Below, one piece after another: positions 1 to 9,145 of a DNA stretch of 64,000 bases; positions within the stretch are counted from its first letter, which is position 1; every line of letters starts with the position of its first letter. The translations under genes and the position numbers were made by a program. Origin of the DNA: Hymenobacter sp. BT730 (GTDB lineage Bacteria > Bacteroidota > Bacteroidia > Cytophagales > Hymenobacteraceae). The stretch is taken from the NCBI RefSeq assembly GCF_030542105.1, contig NZ_JAUOFB010000003.1:434001-498000 (forward strand), given 5' to 3'. The notes beneath the pieces were generated by a model. It did not search any database, was not told the DNA's origin, and saw only the letters and a program-made list of their open reading frames with translations.

Positions 1-1
1 G

Positions 2-772
2 GAATATGCGGGCGAAACCGTTCTGCGCGATATTTCTGCCCAGGTGCTGGATGTGTGCCGGCCGGGCATGAACCAGGGGCAGGTGGTCGGTTTCTACGGC
101 CGCTCGGGTTTGGGAAAATCGGTGTTGTGCCGCATCATGGCCGGACTACTGGCTCCTACCCGCGGCACCGTGCATGTAGGTACCGAACAGGTGCCGGTGA
201 CCCCGGGCGCGGTGGGCTTTGTGCAGCAGCAATACCCGCTGTTCAACCACCGCACCCTGCAGGACAACCTCACAGTAGCTGCCGGTCGGAAATTTGAGCC
301 CGAAGAAGCCCGGCGCCAGGTGGATGCCTATCTGGAGCGGTTTCAGCTGGCTCCGCACCGTAAAAAATATCCTGCGCACCTTTCCGGCGGCCAGCGCCAG
401 CGGGCGGCCATTGCCCAACAGCTCCTCTGCTCCGACCACCTCATTCTGCTGGATGAACCCTTCTCCGGCCTCGACATTGCCATGATTGACGAAGTCAAAA
501 AAATCATCCTCGAAGTGACGACCATGGACGAGCTCAACACCGTGGTCATCGTGTCCCACGACATCCAGACTACCACCGCCCTGGCCGATCGGCTCTGGCT
601 GCTGGGCTATGAGCGGGATGCCGAAGGTAAACTGCTACCCGGCGCCACCATTAGCCCCCAGCACCAATACAACCTGGCCGAAATGGGTCTGGCCTGGCAC
701 GAAAACGTAGAAGCAGAACCTGAGTTTAACCGCTTCGTGGAGCATCTGAAAGACGAAATTAGGTCAACTTAG
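2..772 (+). CDS. ABC transporter ATP-binding protein (5' end outside window)
   Basis: Nucleotide-binding subunit of an ABC transporter. The reading frame is open from base 2, so the gene starts before the window; the GTG at 44 is only an internal codon. Visible motifs in order are Walker A (GRSGLGKS), a Q-loop glutamine in GFVQQQYP, the signature LSGGQRQR, Walker B LILLDEP and the H-loop VSHD, all in canonical spacing, so the ATPase should be active. A C-terminal extension of about 50 residues follows the H-loop. No permease or binding protein is in the window; partners would lie upstream. The general form resembles importers of the NitT/TauT type, but the substrate cannot be read from this subunit. 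Confidence 0.9.
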   Translation, partial: EYAGETVLRDISAQVLDVCRPGMNQGQVVGFYGRSGLGKSVLCRIMAGLLAPTRGTVHVGTEQVPVTPGAVGFVQQQYPLFNHRTLQDNLTVAAGRKFEPEEARRQVDAYLERFQLAPHRKKYPAHLSGGQRQRAAIAQQLLCSDHLILLDEPFSGLDIAMIDEVKKIILEVTTMDELNTVVIVSHDIQTTTALADRLWLLGYERDAEGKLLPGATISPQHQYNLAEMGLAWHENVEAEPEFNRFVEHLKDEIRST

Positions 773-842
773 TACTGTGTCCTGTCCGCTTAAAGTTCAA
801 AATACCTGTCCACTCTCTATTACCAGCAACGGTAAATTCTCC

Positions 843-1958
843 ATGAAACCCATTACGCTGATTTGTCTGGCAGCATTGCTTACTACCCCGGCTCTAGCCC
901 AGGTTTCGCCCGCTGTGCCTGACTCAGCCGTGACAGCCCCATCGGCTGCCAACAGTGTAAATCCCGTCACCATTTGGGGCTTTGCAGATGTGTATTACGG
1001 CTATGATTTTCCAGGCAGAAGTCAGCAACGGCCTGCTTTTCTATACTCGCACAACCGCGCTAATGAGTTTGCGCTCAACAATGGCCTGATTGGTTTGCGC
1101 TACCAGGATGAGCGGGCCCGCGGAGCTGTTACGCTGCACACCGGCACCTATGTTGGGGCTAACTATGCCAGTGAGCCGGAAGTGCTGCGGCACGTGTATG
1201 AAGGGTACGTCGGCTTTCGGCCTACCCAAAATACCTGGCTCGACCTCGGTATTTTCAACTCGCACATTGGGTTTGAATCCGCGCTGAGCAAGGACAACTG
1301 GACACTGACCCGCTCCCTGGCCGCCGAAAACTCCCCGTATTACGAAGCCGGGGCCCGCTTTACCTACGAAGCCTCGCCCAAGCTAACCCTCACTGGTTTG
1401 GTGCTAAACGGCTGGCAGAACCTGCGCGACAACAACCGAGGCAAAGCCCTCGGAACCCAGCTGCAGTGGCGCCCCACCGAGAAGCTACTGCTCAACAGCA
1501 GCACCTTCTTCGGGAACGAGCAGCCCCAGGATTCCTCCCGCCGGCGGCGCTATTTCCATGATTTCTACGTCAGCTACACTGCTACAAAAAAACTAAGCCT
1601 GACGGGCATATTTGATGTTGGGGCCCAGCAGGCACCGGGCCGCCGGGCTGATGTCTGGCATACGGCGGCAGTTTTAGCGCGGTATCAGTTCACGGAAAAA
1701 TGGGTGGGCGCAGCGCGGGCCGAGTATTATCAGGCCGCTCATGGCATCATTATCCAAAACATCCGCCCATTGGGCTCAGAAAACCTGTTTCGTGTAGCAG
1801 GGGCTTCCCTCAACCTGGACTATGCACACTCCAGCCATGTGGTGGCGCGGGTGGAAGGCCGGGTGTTGCATGGCCGGGAGCAGCTTTTTGCAACAGATGA
1901 TGCGGGAATGGCTCGCACCTACGGAAATATCACTTCCTCCATTGCGGTAAGCTTTTAG
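843..1958 (+). CDS. outer-membrane beta-barrel porin, OmpL-like (putative beta-barrel porin-2 family)
   Basis: Predicted outer-membrane porin of 371 residues. An in-frame GTG exists at 777, but the ATG at 843 begins a clean signal peptide (MKPITLICLAALLTTPALAQ), so 843 is chosen. After cleavage the protein has alternating polar/aromatic beta-strand segments and ends in phenylalanine (SSIAVSF), as barrel proteins do. Phrases such as WGFADVYYGYDF and LGIFNSHIGFES are typical of the OmpL-like porin-2 family. It lies 70 bp after the ABC ATPase gene and about 250 bp before a sigma-54 response regulator and sensor kinase. From memory, this porin type often sits beside kdp potassium-uptake genes in Cytophagales; none are visible here, so its solute is unknown. 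Confidence 0.8.
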   Translation: MKPITLICLAALLTTPALAQVSPAVPDSAVTAPSAANSVNPVTIWGFADVYYGYDFPGRSQQRPAFLYSHNRANEFALNNGLIGLRYQDERARGAVTLHTGTYVGANYASEPEVLRHVYEGYVGFRPTQNTWLDLGIFNSHIGFESALSKDNWTLTRSLAAENSPYYEAGARFTYEASPKLTLTGLVLNGWQNLRDNNRGKALGTQLQWRPTEKLLLNSSTFFGNEQPQDSSRRRRYFHDFYVSYTATKKLSLTGIFDVGAQQAPGRRADVWHTAAVLARYQFTEKWVGAARAEYYQAAHGIIIQNIRPLGSENLFRVAGASLNLDYAHSSHVVARVEGRVLHGREQLFATDDAGMARTYGNITSSIAVSF

Positions 1959-2000
1959 AAAATGGAAGGTTTAGAAATGGTGAAGGTTTAGAAAAAGTTG

Positions 2001-2098
2001 TCATCCTGAGCTGTGCGAAGGACCTTCTCCCGGCAGAACGCCTAGCGTACCACCGACTCGTTTAACTGGCATAAGGTCCTTCGCACAACTCAGGATGA
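2001..2098. repeat. dispersed palindromic element, copy 1
   Basis: Imperfect palindrome with 26-base arms at 2001-2026 and 2073-2098 (one mismatch), starting TCATCCTGAG and ending CTCAGGATGA, around a 46-base centre. It lies in the 253-bp gap between the porin and the response regulator. Related copies are at 20239-20337 and 49728-49823. The upstream flank (1961-1996) also holds a short direct repeat built on AAGGTTTAGAAA. The element could fold as RNA or act as a non-autonomous, REP-like repeat. Confidence 0.8.
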
Positions 2099-2211
2099 AA
2101 CAGTAAACAACTTCCAAAATCTATTCTAATACTCTCTACTCGTCAGCTTATACCTTCGTGCCAATTGCACCTCATTCAATAAGCAGCATCTAAAATTCAA
2201 TTCTTCTCCCA

Positions 2212-3570
2212 ATGCCCACTGGTACCCTCCTGCTGATTGATGACGAAGCCCGCTTGCGCCAGCTGCTGGCCCGGGTACTGGAGTTGGAAGGCTACACCGC
2301 GCTGCAAGCGCCCGACGCCACGCGCGGCCTGGAACTGCTCCAGCAGCACGCCGATGAAGTGCTGGTGGTCATCAGTGACGTAAAGCTGCCCGATGCCCAC
2401 GGCGTAGACCTGATTCCGCGCCTGAAAGCAAAAGCGCCTGATATTGAAATTGTGCTCCTAACTGCTTTCGGCACCATCCCGGATGGGGTGCGGGCCATGA
2501 AACAGGGTGCTTTCGATTACCTCACTAAGGGCGACTTTGAACAGCAATTGGTAGTGGTAGTGGAGCGCGCTGCCGAAAAAGCCCGCCTGCGCCGGCGTGT
2601 AGCCGAGTTGGAGCGTCGCATGGGCCAGCGCTACAGCTTCGAGAGCATGATTGGTACGGCTACGGCGCTGCGCCGTGCCCAGGACCTGGCCCGCCAGGTG
2701 GCTCCCACGGATAGTACGGTGCTACTGGAAGGCCCCACCGGCGCGGGCAAAGAGCTATTTGCCCAGGCTATTCACGAAGCCAGTGAGCGGAAGCTCAAAT
2801 CATTTGTGGCCGTAAACTGCTCGGCTTTCCCGAAGGATTTACTGGAATCGGAGCTATTTGGCTACAAGCGCGGTGCCTTTACCGGGGCGCTGGCCGATAA
2901 AAAAGGCTTGCTGGAAGAAGCCAATGGCGGCACGTTGTTTCTGGATGAAATTGGGGAGCTGGAGCTGAACGTGCAGGCCAAATTTCTGCGGGTGCTGGAA
3001 ACCCGGCAGTTCACTAAGCTCGGCGACACCAAACCCACCAGCGTGAACGTGCGCATTGTGGCGGCTACCAACCGCAACCTTAAACAGGAAGCTGCGGCCG
3101 GAAATTTTCGACCTGATTTGTATTACCGTCTCTCCGTTTTTACCATCAACGTGCCCAGTTTGAAGGAGCGGGCCGCTGATGTACCGGCTTTGGCCGAGTA
3201 CTTCCTGCAGCACTTTGCTGCCCAGTTGCGCAAGCGCCTGCCCAGTCTGGAGCCCGAGTGCGTGGAGCTGCTGCAGCGCTACGAATGGCCCGGTAATGTG
3301 CGCGAATTGAAAAACGTGCTGGAGCGCGCCGCTATCCTCGCGCCGGCTGACCAGCCCTTGGCCGCTGGCTACCTCCCCGACGAATTCCACACCCTGCCTG
3401 CCCCCCTCAGCCCCGCTGCTGATGCCAACGACCAAAGCCTGCGGGCCGTGGAAGCACGCCATATTCGCCAGGTGCTGCACCAGGTGCAGGGCAACAAAAC
3501 CGAAGCCGCCCGCCGCCTGGGCATTGGCCTAACCACTTTGTACCGGAAGGTGCAGGAATATGAGCTGTAA
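2212..3570 (+). CDS. sigma-54-dependent response regulator (REC-AAA+-Fis HTH)
   Basis: NtrC-type transcriptional activator of 452 residues. Residues 1-120 are a receiver domain with acidic pair D10/D11, phospho-acceptor D56 (VVISDVKLPD), T84 and K106. Residues about 140-370 are the sigma-54 AAA+ domain: Walker A GPTGAGKE, the sigma-54 contact loop GAFTGA (in YKRGAFTGALADKKG) and Walker B GGTLFLDEIGEL, with a downstream arginine-finger region. The last 45 residues form a Fis-type helix-turn-helix (GNKTEAARRLGIGLTTLYRK). All key residues are intact. The sensor kinase gene starts 93 bp downstream on the same strand, so the two very likely form a two-component pair. Target genes are unknown; the porin upstream is a candidate. 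Confidence 0.95.
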   Translation: MPTGTLLLIDDEARLRQLLARVLELEGYTALQAPDATRGLELLQQHADEVLVVISDVKLPDAHGVDLIPRLKAKAPDIEIVLLTAFGTIPDGVRAMKQGAFDYLTKGDFEQQLVVVVERAAEKARLRRRVAELERRMGQRYSFESMIGTATALRRAQDLARQVAPTDSTVLLEGPTGAGKELFAQAIHEASERKLKSFVAVNCSAFPKDLLESELFGYKRGAFTGALADKKGLLEEANGGTLFLDEIGELELNVQAKFLRVLETRQFTKLGDTKPTSVNVRIVAATNRNLKQEAAAGNFRPDLYYRLSVFTINVPSLKERAADVPALAEYFLQHFAAQLRKRLPSLEPECVELLQRYEWPGNVRELKNVLERAAILAPADQPLAAGYLPDEFHTLPAPLSPAADANDQSLRAVEARHIRQVLHQVQGNKTEAARRLGIGLTTLYRKVQEYEL

Positions 3571-3663
3571 GCCCTGGTCCTACAGACTTAATCAGTAAGA
3601 ATTTAAGATGACCGTTCTGTCGCGAGATTTAGGCGCGGCACAACGGTCTTTTCAAAGGTTACC

Positions 3664-5448
3664 ATGTCCCTCAAACTTAAAATTCGCCTGAGTATTCTGC
3701 TGATGCTGGCCTTACTGCTGACGCTGGGCGGGTATGCGTATTTTGCGCTGCAACGGCTGGAATCAGGCGCGCGGGGTGTCAAGCAAGTGCGCTCCATAGA
3801 ATATGGTCAGCACATGCTGCGGGCACTCGATCAGCTGGAAGACCAGCACGCCGCAACGGCACCCCTGCAGGATTTGCGCCTTGCCCTCACTCAGGAAGCC
3901 GTTAACGTTACCCAGGAGCAGGAACTGGATTTAGTTAATACACTCACGCAACACGCAGCTGAATATCAGCGCCTCGTAGATGACCGGGCGCCGGTTGCGC
4001 AGCAACTCGCAAAGCTGCGTCAGCTGCGGGCCGAAACGCACCGCATGATTGGCCTTAACACGGCTTCCTTCAAGCAGGAAGCCCGCCAGACTGCCGGCTA
4101 CACATACCGGGCCCAACGACTGGTTCTTATTCTTATTCTCTTAAGTGCTGCGGCTGCCATAGGCTTGATTGTGCGCTTGCCCCGTGCCGTTCTGCGCCCC
4201 CTACGCCGCCTTACCGCCGATGTAGAAGCCGTAGCCAGCCCCAGCCCTGCCACGCAGGTATCCATAGCCAAAAACGATGAGGTAGGTGCCGTGGCGCTGG
4301 CCCTCAACCGTGCTTTTGGCTATATGCAGGACCAGCGCAGCTCCACACGGGCGGCACTGGCTACGGAGCGCAGCCGCCTGGAAAGCATGGTAGAACACTT
4401 GGACGAAGGCCTGCTGCTGGTAGATCAGTCGGGGTGCGTGCTGCTGGCCAACCCACTGGCGCGCAAGCTACTGGGACTGCGGGCCGTTGATCTGGTAGGC
4501 CAACAGATTGAAGACCTGAGCCACCAGAATGAAGTGCTGGCCGATATGTTCGGTACGTTGCTGGCTGGTATGGCCCCGAGCACTGCTCCTGAGCCCCCGC
4601 GCATGCTCACATTTCAGCAGCGGAGTGAAGAAGTATACTATCAGCTAACCATCAACCACATTGTCTTTTTCAACAAGGAAGTAGGGCGTACCGAGTTTGC
4701 CGGGCATATTTTGTCACTGCGTAATGTATCGGATTTCAAGAAGCTCGACCAGATGAAGTCAAACTATCTGGCTACCATCTCGCATGAGCTAAAAACGCCG
4801 CTGGCCAGCATCAAGCTAAGTCTTATGCTGCTGCAGGACGAGCGCACAGAGGCGGAGGAACGCCAGCGCCTGGCCGATGGTATTCGGGACGAAACGCAGC
4901 GTCTGCTCAACATGGTAGGCCAGCTTCTGGCCGTGTCGCGCCTTGATGCCGGGTCTGAAATTCAATTCGATGTGCAGCCTGTTGCCTTGGCTGAGGTAGT
5001 CAATTACGCCATTGATACGGTGCGCCTGCAGATTGACGACAAGCAGTTACAGCTCTGCGTGGACATGCCTAGTACTTTACCTCCTGTTCACGCCGACCTG
5101 GAAAAAACAACCTGGGTCCTGATCAATCTACTCAGCAATGCTATTCGCTACTCGCCTACCGGCGCCAATCTGCTGGTACAGGCCACGCAACAGGCTAACA
5201 CTGTAGAAATCAATGTGCAGGATTGCGGGCCCGGCATTGCTACCGAACATCATGAGAAGATTTTTCAGCGCTTCACCGAGGTACCTAACCCCAGCGGGCA
5301 CAAGGGTGGCTCCGGGCTGGGTTTAAGCATTTCGCGTGAATTCATTGAAGCTCAGGGTGGCCACCTGTGGGTAGAGAGCCTGCCCGGCTGTGGCAGTAGT
5401 TTCCGCTTTACTCTGCCAGTGGTAGAAACCGCATACAATAAACAATAA
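3664..5448 (+). CDS. membrane sensor histidine kinase (TM-HAMP-PAS-HisKA-HATPase)
   Basis: Sensor kinase of 594 residues, probably the partner of the sigma-54 regulator just upstream. An N-terminal membrane helix (about residues 10-30) and a second (about 150-172) bracket a mainly helical periplasmic domain of about 120 residues. A HAMP-like linker follows, then a PAS domain (about 240-350). The dimerisation/phosphoacceptor motif is SHELKTPL with H374. The ATPase domain shows the N box (INLLSNAIRYSP), G1 box (DCGPGI) and G2 box (GSGLGLSIS), all intact. No receiver domain is attached. The periplasmic domain does not resemble the large cytoplasmic sensor domain of KdpD, so the stimulus is unknown. 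Confidence 0.93.
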   Translation: MSLKLKIRLSILLMLALLLTLGGYAYFALQRLESGARGVKQVRSIEYGQHMLRALDQLEDQHAATAPLQDLRLALTQEAVNVTQEQELDLVNTLTQHAAEYQRLVDDRAPVAQQLAKLRQLRAETHRMIGLNTASFKQEARQTAGYTYRAQRLVLILILLSAAAAIGLIVRLPRAVLRPLRRLTADVEAVASPSPATQVSIAKNDEVGAVALALNRAFGYMQDQRSSTRAALATERSRLESMVEHLDEGLLLVDQSGCVLLANPLARKLLGLRAVDLVGQQIEDLSHQNEVLADMFGTLLAGMAPSTAPEPPRMLTFQQRSEEVYYQLTINHIVFFNKEVGRTEFAGHILSLRNVSDFKKLDQMKSNYLATISHELKTPLASIKLSLMLLQDERTEAEERQRLADGIRDETQRLLNMVGQLLAVSRLDAGSEIQFDVQPVALAEVVNYAIDTVRLQIDDKQLQLCVDMPSTLPPVHADLEKTTWVLINLLSNAIRYSPTGANLLVQATQQANTVEINVQDCGPGIATEHHEKIFQRFTEVPNPSGHKGGSGLGLSISREFIEAQGGHLWVESLPGCGSSFRFTLPVVETAYNKQ

Positions 5449-5513
5449 CGGCCTAGTTCAGTGCGGGTGCGGTTCTTTCTGTAATTTCGCCACTTCACAC
5501 GCAGCAGAATTGT

Positions 5514-8297
5514 ATGCCCGGCTACTACCCCCAGGATATCGAGAAGAAGTGGCAAGCCCACTGGAAAGAGCACAATACCTTCAAAGCGGAAAACAGCTCT
5601 GAGAAGCCCAAGTTCTACGTGCTGGACATGTTTCCCTATCCTTCCGGGGCGGGGCTGCACGTGGGGCACCCACTAGGCTACATTGCCTCTGATATTGTGT
5701 CGCGCTACAAGCGTCTGCAGGGCTTTAACGTGCTGCATCCCATGGGTTTCGATTCGTTTGGCCTGCCTGCTGAGCAGTATGCCATCCAGACCGGGCAGCA
5801 CCCCGCCATTACTACGGACCAGAACATTGAGACCTACATTCGGCAGCTTAACTCCCTGGGGTTCAGCTACGACTGGAGCCGCGAAGTACGTACCTCCGAC
5901 CCCAGCTACTATAAGTGGACGCAGTGGATTTTCCTCAAGCTGTTCAACTCCTGGTATAACCTGGATACCGACCGCGCCGAGCCCCTGAAAACCCTGCTGG
6001 AGAAGTTTGAGCAGAATGGCAGCGAAGGCATCCGCGCGGCCGGCGACGATGAGGAGCGGCACAGCTTCACGGCGGGCCAGTGGCAGTCGTTCAGCGAAAA
6101 GCAGCGCCTGCAGGCCGTGCACCCCTACCGCCTGGCCTACCAGCAGGATACCTACGTGAACTGGTGCCCCGGTCTGGGTACAGTGCTTTCCAATGATGAA
6201 GTAAAAGATGGGCTTTCCGAGCGCGGCGGCTTTCCTGTAGAGCGCCGCCTGATGCCTCAGTGGAACCTGCGCATCACAGCCTACGCCGACCGCCTCCTGC
6301 GCGGCCTCGACCACATCGACTGGCCCGAAGCCGTGAAGGAAATGCAGCGCAACTGGATTGGCAAGAGCATTGGCGCCGAAGTGACGTTTGAGGTGCAGGA
6401 CCACCCCACGGCCCACATCAAGGTGTATACCACCCGCGTAGACACTATTTACGGTGCTACGTTCCTGGTGCTGGCTCCCGAGCATGAGCTGGTGACGGAG
6501 CTGACCACGCCTGAGCAAAAGGAGCATATTGAGGAGTACATCAATGCCACTAAGCGCCGCTCGGAGCGCGACCGGATGGCCGATACCAAAACGGTTTCGG
6601 GTGCCTTTACTGGCAGCTTTGCCATCAACCCGGTAAGCGGCGAGCCAGTGCAAATCTGGATTGCGGATTACGTGCTGGCTGGCTACGGCACCGGCGCCGT
6701 AATGGCCGTGCCCAGCGGCGACCAGCGAGACTATGTGTTTGCCAAGCACTTCAACCTGCCCATAATTCAGGTAACGGACGCCCAGCAAAATCTGGAAGAG
6801 CAGGCTGACCCTACCAAAGAAGGCAAGTACATCAACTCGGGCATCATAAACGGCCTCGGCTACAAAGAAGCCACCCAAAAGCTCATTGCCTACCTGGAAG
6901 AAAAAGGCCAGGGCAAAGGCAAAACCAACTTCCGTATCCGCGACGCCATCTTCGGCCGCCAGCGTTATTGGGGTGAGCCTATCCCGATTTACTACAAGGA
7001 TGGCGTAGCCTACGGCGTGGCCGAAGCCGACCTGCCGCTGGTGCTGCCGGAAATTGACGAGTACAAGCCCACCGAAACCGGCGAGCCGCCCCTGGGTCGC
7101 GCCAAGGACTGGAAATACAAAGGTCAGTACGAGTATGAGCTAAGCACTATGCCCGGCTGGGCCGGCTCCTCCTGGTACTACCTGCGTTACATGGACCCCA
7201 CCAACGAAACCCGTTTCGTGGGCGAAGAAGCCGAGAAATACTGGAAGAAGGTAGACTTATATCTAGGTGGTGCAGAGCATGCTACGGGCCACCTGCTCTA
7301 CTCCCGCTTCTGGCATCTGTTCCTGAAAGATCTGGGCCTGGTAACGGCCGATGAGCCTTTCCAAAAGCTCATCAACCAAGGCATGATCTTAGGCCGCTCC
7401 AACTTTGTGTACCGCATCAACGGCACCAACACGTTTGTGACGGCCAGCAAGAAAGCGCAGCACGAAACTACCGCCCTGCATGTCGACGTGAACATCGTGG
7501 AGAATGATGTGCTCGATCTGGAAGCCTTTAAAAAGTGGCGCGACGATTACGCCACGGCTGAGTTCATCCTCGAAGATAACGGCACCTACGTGTGCGGCGT
7601 CGAGGTCGAAAAGATGTCGAAATCGAAGTATAACGTAGTGAGCCCTGATGTTCTCATTGAGAAGTTTGGGGCCGATGCGCTGCGCTTGTATGAAATGTTC
7701 CTGGGGCCGCTGGAGCAATTCAAGCCTTGGAATACCAATGGCATGAGCGGCGTTTCGGGCTTCCTCAAGAAGCTCTGGCGCCTCTACCACCCGCAGGATG
7801 GTGACTTCGCCGTGACGGACGAGGCAGCCACCCCGCAGGAGCTGAAGGCGCTGCACAAGGCCATTAAGAAGGTAGAGGAAGACATTGAGCGGTTCAGCTT
7901 CAACACCACTGTCAGTGCCCTGATGATAACGGTGAACGAGCTGACGGCCCTGGACTCGCACAAGCGGGCGGTGCTGGAGCCGCTGGTGGTTTTGATTTCG
8001 CCTTATGCGCCCCACCTGGCAGAAGAGCTGTGGCAGAAGCTGGGCCACGCGCCGGGCAGCATCAGCTCCGCTTCCTACCCTGAGTTCAAGGAAGAGTATC
8101 TGGTAGAAGACACGGTAACGTATCCGGTGGCTATCAACGGCAAAGTGCGCGAGCAGCTGCAGTTTGCCGCTACCGCCACCGCCGCGGAAATTGAAGCCGC
8201 CGTGCGCGCAACTGATATCCTGGCCCGCTTCGCCGATGGTAAAGAAGCCAAAAAGGTGATTGTGGTGCCCGGCCGCATGGTAAACGTGGTGGTCTAA
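5514..8297 (+). CDS. leuS: leucyl-tRNA synthetase
   Basis: Class I aminoacyl-tRNA synthetase that charges tRNA-Leu in the cytoplasm; 927 residues, the usual length for the Bacteroidetes form. The HIGH signature appears as HVGH at residues 49-52, and KMSKS is at 700-704. The CP1 editing domain is present between them (TTRVDTIYGATFLVLAPEHE and GYGTGAVMAVPSGDQRDY). A charged insertion around residues 160-200 and a segment of about 70 residues before KMSKS are typical of this lineage. The anticodon-binding and C-terminal domains follow. Start is the first ATG, which begins the conserved MPGYYPQDIEKKWQ. A TAATTTCG near-match to the Bacteroidetes -7 box lies at 5482-5489. A strong terminator follows at 8317. 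Confidence 0.98.
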   Translation: MPGYYPQDIEKKWQAHWKEHNTFKAENSSEKPKFYVLDMFPYPSGAGLHVGHPLGYIASDIVSRYKRLQGFNVLHPMGFDSFGLPAEQYAIQTGQHPAITTDQNIETYIRQLNSLGFSYDWSREVRTSDPSYYKWTQWIFLKLFNSWYNLDTDRAEPLKTLLEKFEQNGSEGIRAAGDDEERHSFTAGQWQSFSEKQRLQAVHPYRLAYQQDTYVNWCPGLGTVLSNDEVKDGLSERGGFPVERRLMPQWNLRITAYADRLLRGLDHIDWPEAVKEMQRNWIGKSIGAEVTFEVQDHPTAHIKVYTTRVDTIYGATFLVLAPEHELVTELTTPEQKEHIEEYINATKRRSERDRMADTKTVSGAFTGSFAINPVSGEPVQIWIADYVLAGYGTGAVMAVPSGDQRDYVFAKHFNLPIIQVTDAQQNLEEQADPTKEGKYINSGIINGLGYKEATQKLIAYLEEKGQGKGKTNFRIRDAIFGRQRYWGEPIPIYYKDGVAYGVAEADLPLVLPEIDEYKPTETGEPPLGRAKDWKYKGQYEYELSTMPGWAGSSWYYLRYMDPTNETRFVGEEAEKYWKKVDLYLGGAEHATGHLLYSRFWHLFLKDLGLVTADEPFQKLINQGMILGRSNFVYRINGTNTFVTASKKAQHETTALHVDVNIVENDVLDLEAFKKWRDDYATAEFILEDNGTYVCGVEVEKMSKSKYNVVSPDVLIEKFGADALRLYEMFLGPLEQFKPWNTNGMSGVSGFLKKLWRLYHPQDGDFAVTDEAATPQELKALHKAIKKVEEDIERFSFNTTVSALMITVNELTALDSHKRAVLEPLVVLISPYAPHLAEELWQKLGHAPGSISSASYPEFKEEYLVEDTVTYPVAINGKVREQLQFAATATAAEIEAAVRATDILARFADGKEAKKVIVVPGRMVNVVV

Positions 8298-8316
8298 TTG
8301 CCCGACTGTTAAACCC

Positions 8317-8354
8317 AAAAAAGGCCTACTGGATTAATCCAGCAGGCCTTTTTT
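8317..8354. terminator. bidirectional intrinsic terminator between leuS and the convergent NAD(P)-binding gene
   Basis: Near-perfect hairpin: AAAAAAGGCCT, CTGGA, loop TTAA, TCCAG, AGGCCTTTTTT, with one central mismatch. An A-run on the left and a T-run on the right let it work in both directions, matching its place between convergent genes. A smaller palindrome (CATGCC/GGCATG) follows at 8369-8392. Confidence 0.9.
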
Positions 8355-8418
8355 ATTTTCTTGCCCTTCATGCCGAGCACAGCCGAGGCATGACAGACTA
8401 CATTTTGGCTACTCCCGC

Positions 8419-9069
8419 TTAGTACGCAGCGGTAAAGCGCTGGCGGATGTGTTTCGGCTGTTCCAGTTCGTCCAGGATTACTACGGCCAGATCTTCACCC
8501 GAAAGCACACTACGGCCTTCGTCGTTGAAAACCGGGGCTTCGAGGCCGAGGCGGTACTGTCCGGTGCGGCCGGTGCTGATGCCCTGATGCATTTCAATGG
8601 CGGGGCTGAAGAACGTCCAGTCGAGGGTATCGTTTTGCTTCAACTGATTCAGATAGTCGCGGGCGGAGGTGGCGCCGGGCTTAATGTCGGCGGGAAACTG
8701 CGGGCCGTCTACCAGCTGCTGACCATCGATATACAGGCTGCCTGCTCCGCCTATAGTCACCAGGCGCTTCACGCCCGATTTTTCGGTGGCGGCTTCAATG
8801 TCTTTGGAGCCTTGGAGGAAATCCTGATACAGGTTGGGGTTGGTCCAGCCGGGGTTGAAGGAACTAACCACAACATCGTGGCCGGTTAGCTGCTGGGCAA
8901 ACTCCTCTACCTTGTTCACATCACCAACAGCAACGCGCAGATTTTCGTGTTGCACAGACAGTTTGGAAGGATTACGCACAATGGCAGTTACCTCGTGACC
9001 TCGGCTGAGGGCTTCAGTCAGTAGGTGCGAGCCAACAAATCCAGTGGCTCCGATGAGGGCAATTTTCAT
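8419..9069 (-). CDS. NAD(P)-binding Rossmann protein, YwnB-like atypical SDR
   Basis: Cytoplasmic protein of 216 residues in the NAD(P)H-binding/NmrA-like group. The N-terminus MKIALIGATGFVGSHLL is a complete Rossmann start (GATGFVG). The downstream VVSSFNPG and LVTIGGAGSLYID segments fit the same family as B. subtilis YwnB. No Tyr-x3-Lys catalytic pair is evident, so the protein may reduce a small electrophile or merely sense the cofactor. It is the second gene of a pair with the Rrf2-type regulator upstream (76-bp gap), and a perfect copy of that regulator's likely operator sits 38 bp before its start. B. subtilis also has a neighbouring ywnA (Rrf2)/ywnB pair. Substrate unknown. Confidence 0.85.
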   Translation of the reverse strand: MKIALIGATGFVGSHLLTEALSRGHEVTAIVRNPSKLSVQHENLRVAVGDVNKVEEFAQQLTGHDVVVSSFNPGWTNPNLYQDFLQGSKDIEAATEKSGVKRLVTIGGAGSLYIDGQQLVDGPQFPADIKPGATSARDYLNQLKQNDTLDWTFFSPAIEMHQGISTGRTGQYRLGLEAPVFNDEGRSVLSGEDLAVVILDELEQPKHIRQRFTAAY

Positions 9070-9106
9070 ATTGAAATGAGTTGAGTGAAAGTAAAATAAA
9101 TAGTTA

Positions 9107-9127
9107 TTGTAACCAATATTGTTACAA
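9107..9127. promoter_or_regulatory. putative Rrf2-family operator, copy in front of the YwnB-like gene
   Basis: Perfect inverted repeat TTGTAAC (9107-9113), 7-nt spacer, GTTACAA (9121-9127). It is identical in arms and spacing to the copy in the promoter of the adjacent Rrf2-type gene (9650-9670). Position just before the second gene suggests it has its own regulated promoter. Confidence 0.8.
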
Positions 9128-9145
9128 TTGAAGTCAAAAAAATAG

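Noticed and set aside
777..842. GTG start giving a longer porin
   Set aside because: The ATG at 843 starts a canonical signal peptide and the added residues do not fit one.
5673..6878. Minus-strand open frame of 401 codons inside leuS
   Set aside because: It is an antisense frame of a GC-rich gene with no ribosome site, motif or gene-like composition; leuS itself is intact. Similar long shadows occur opposite mtaB (28128-29378) and the exported protein gene (34974-36152).
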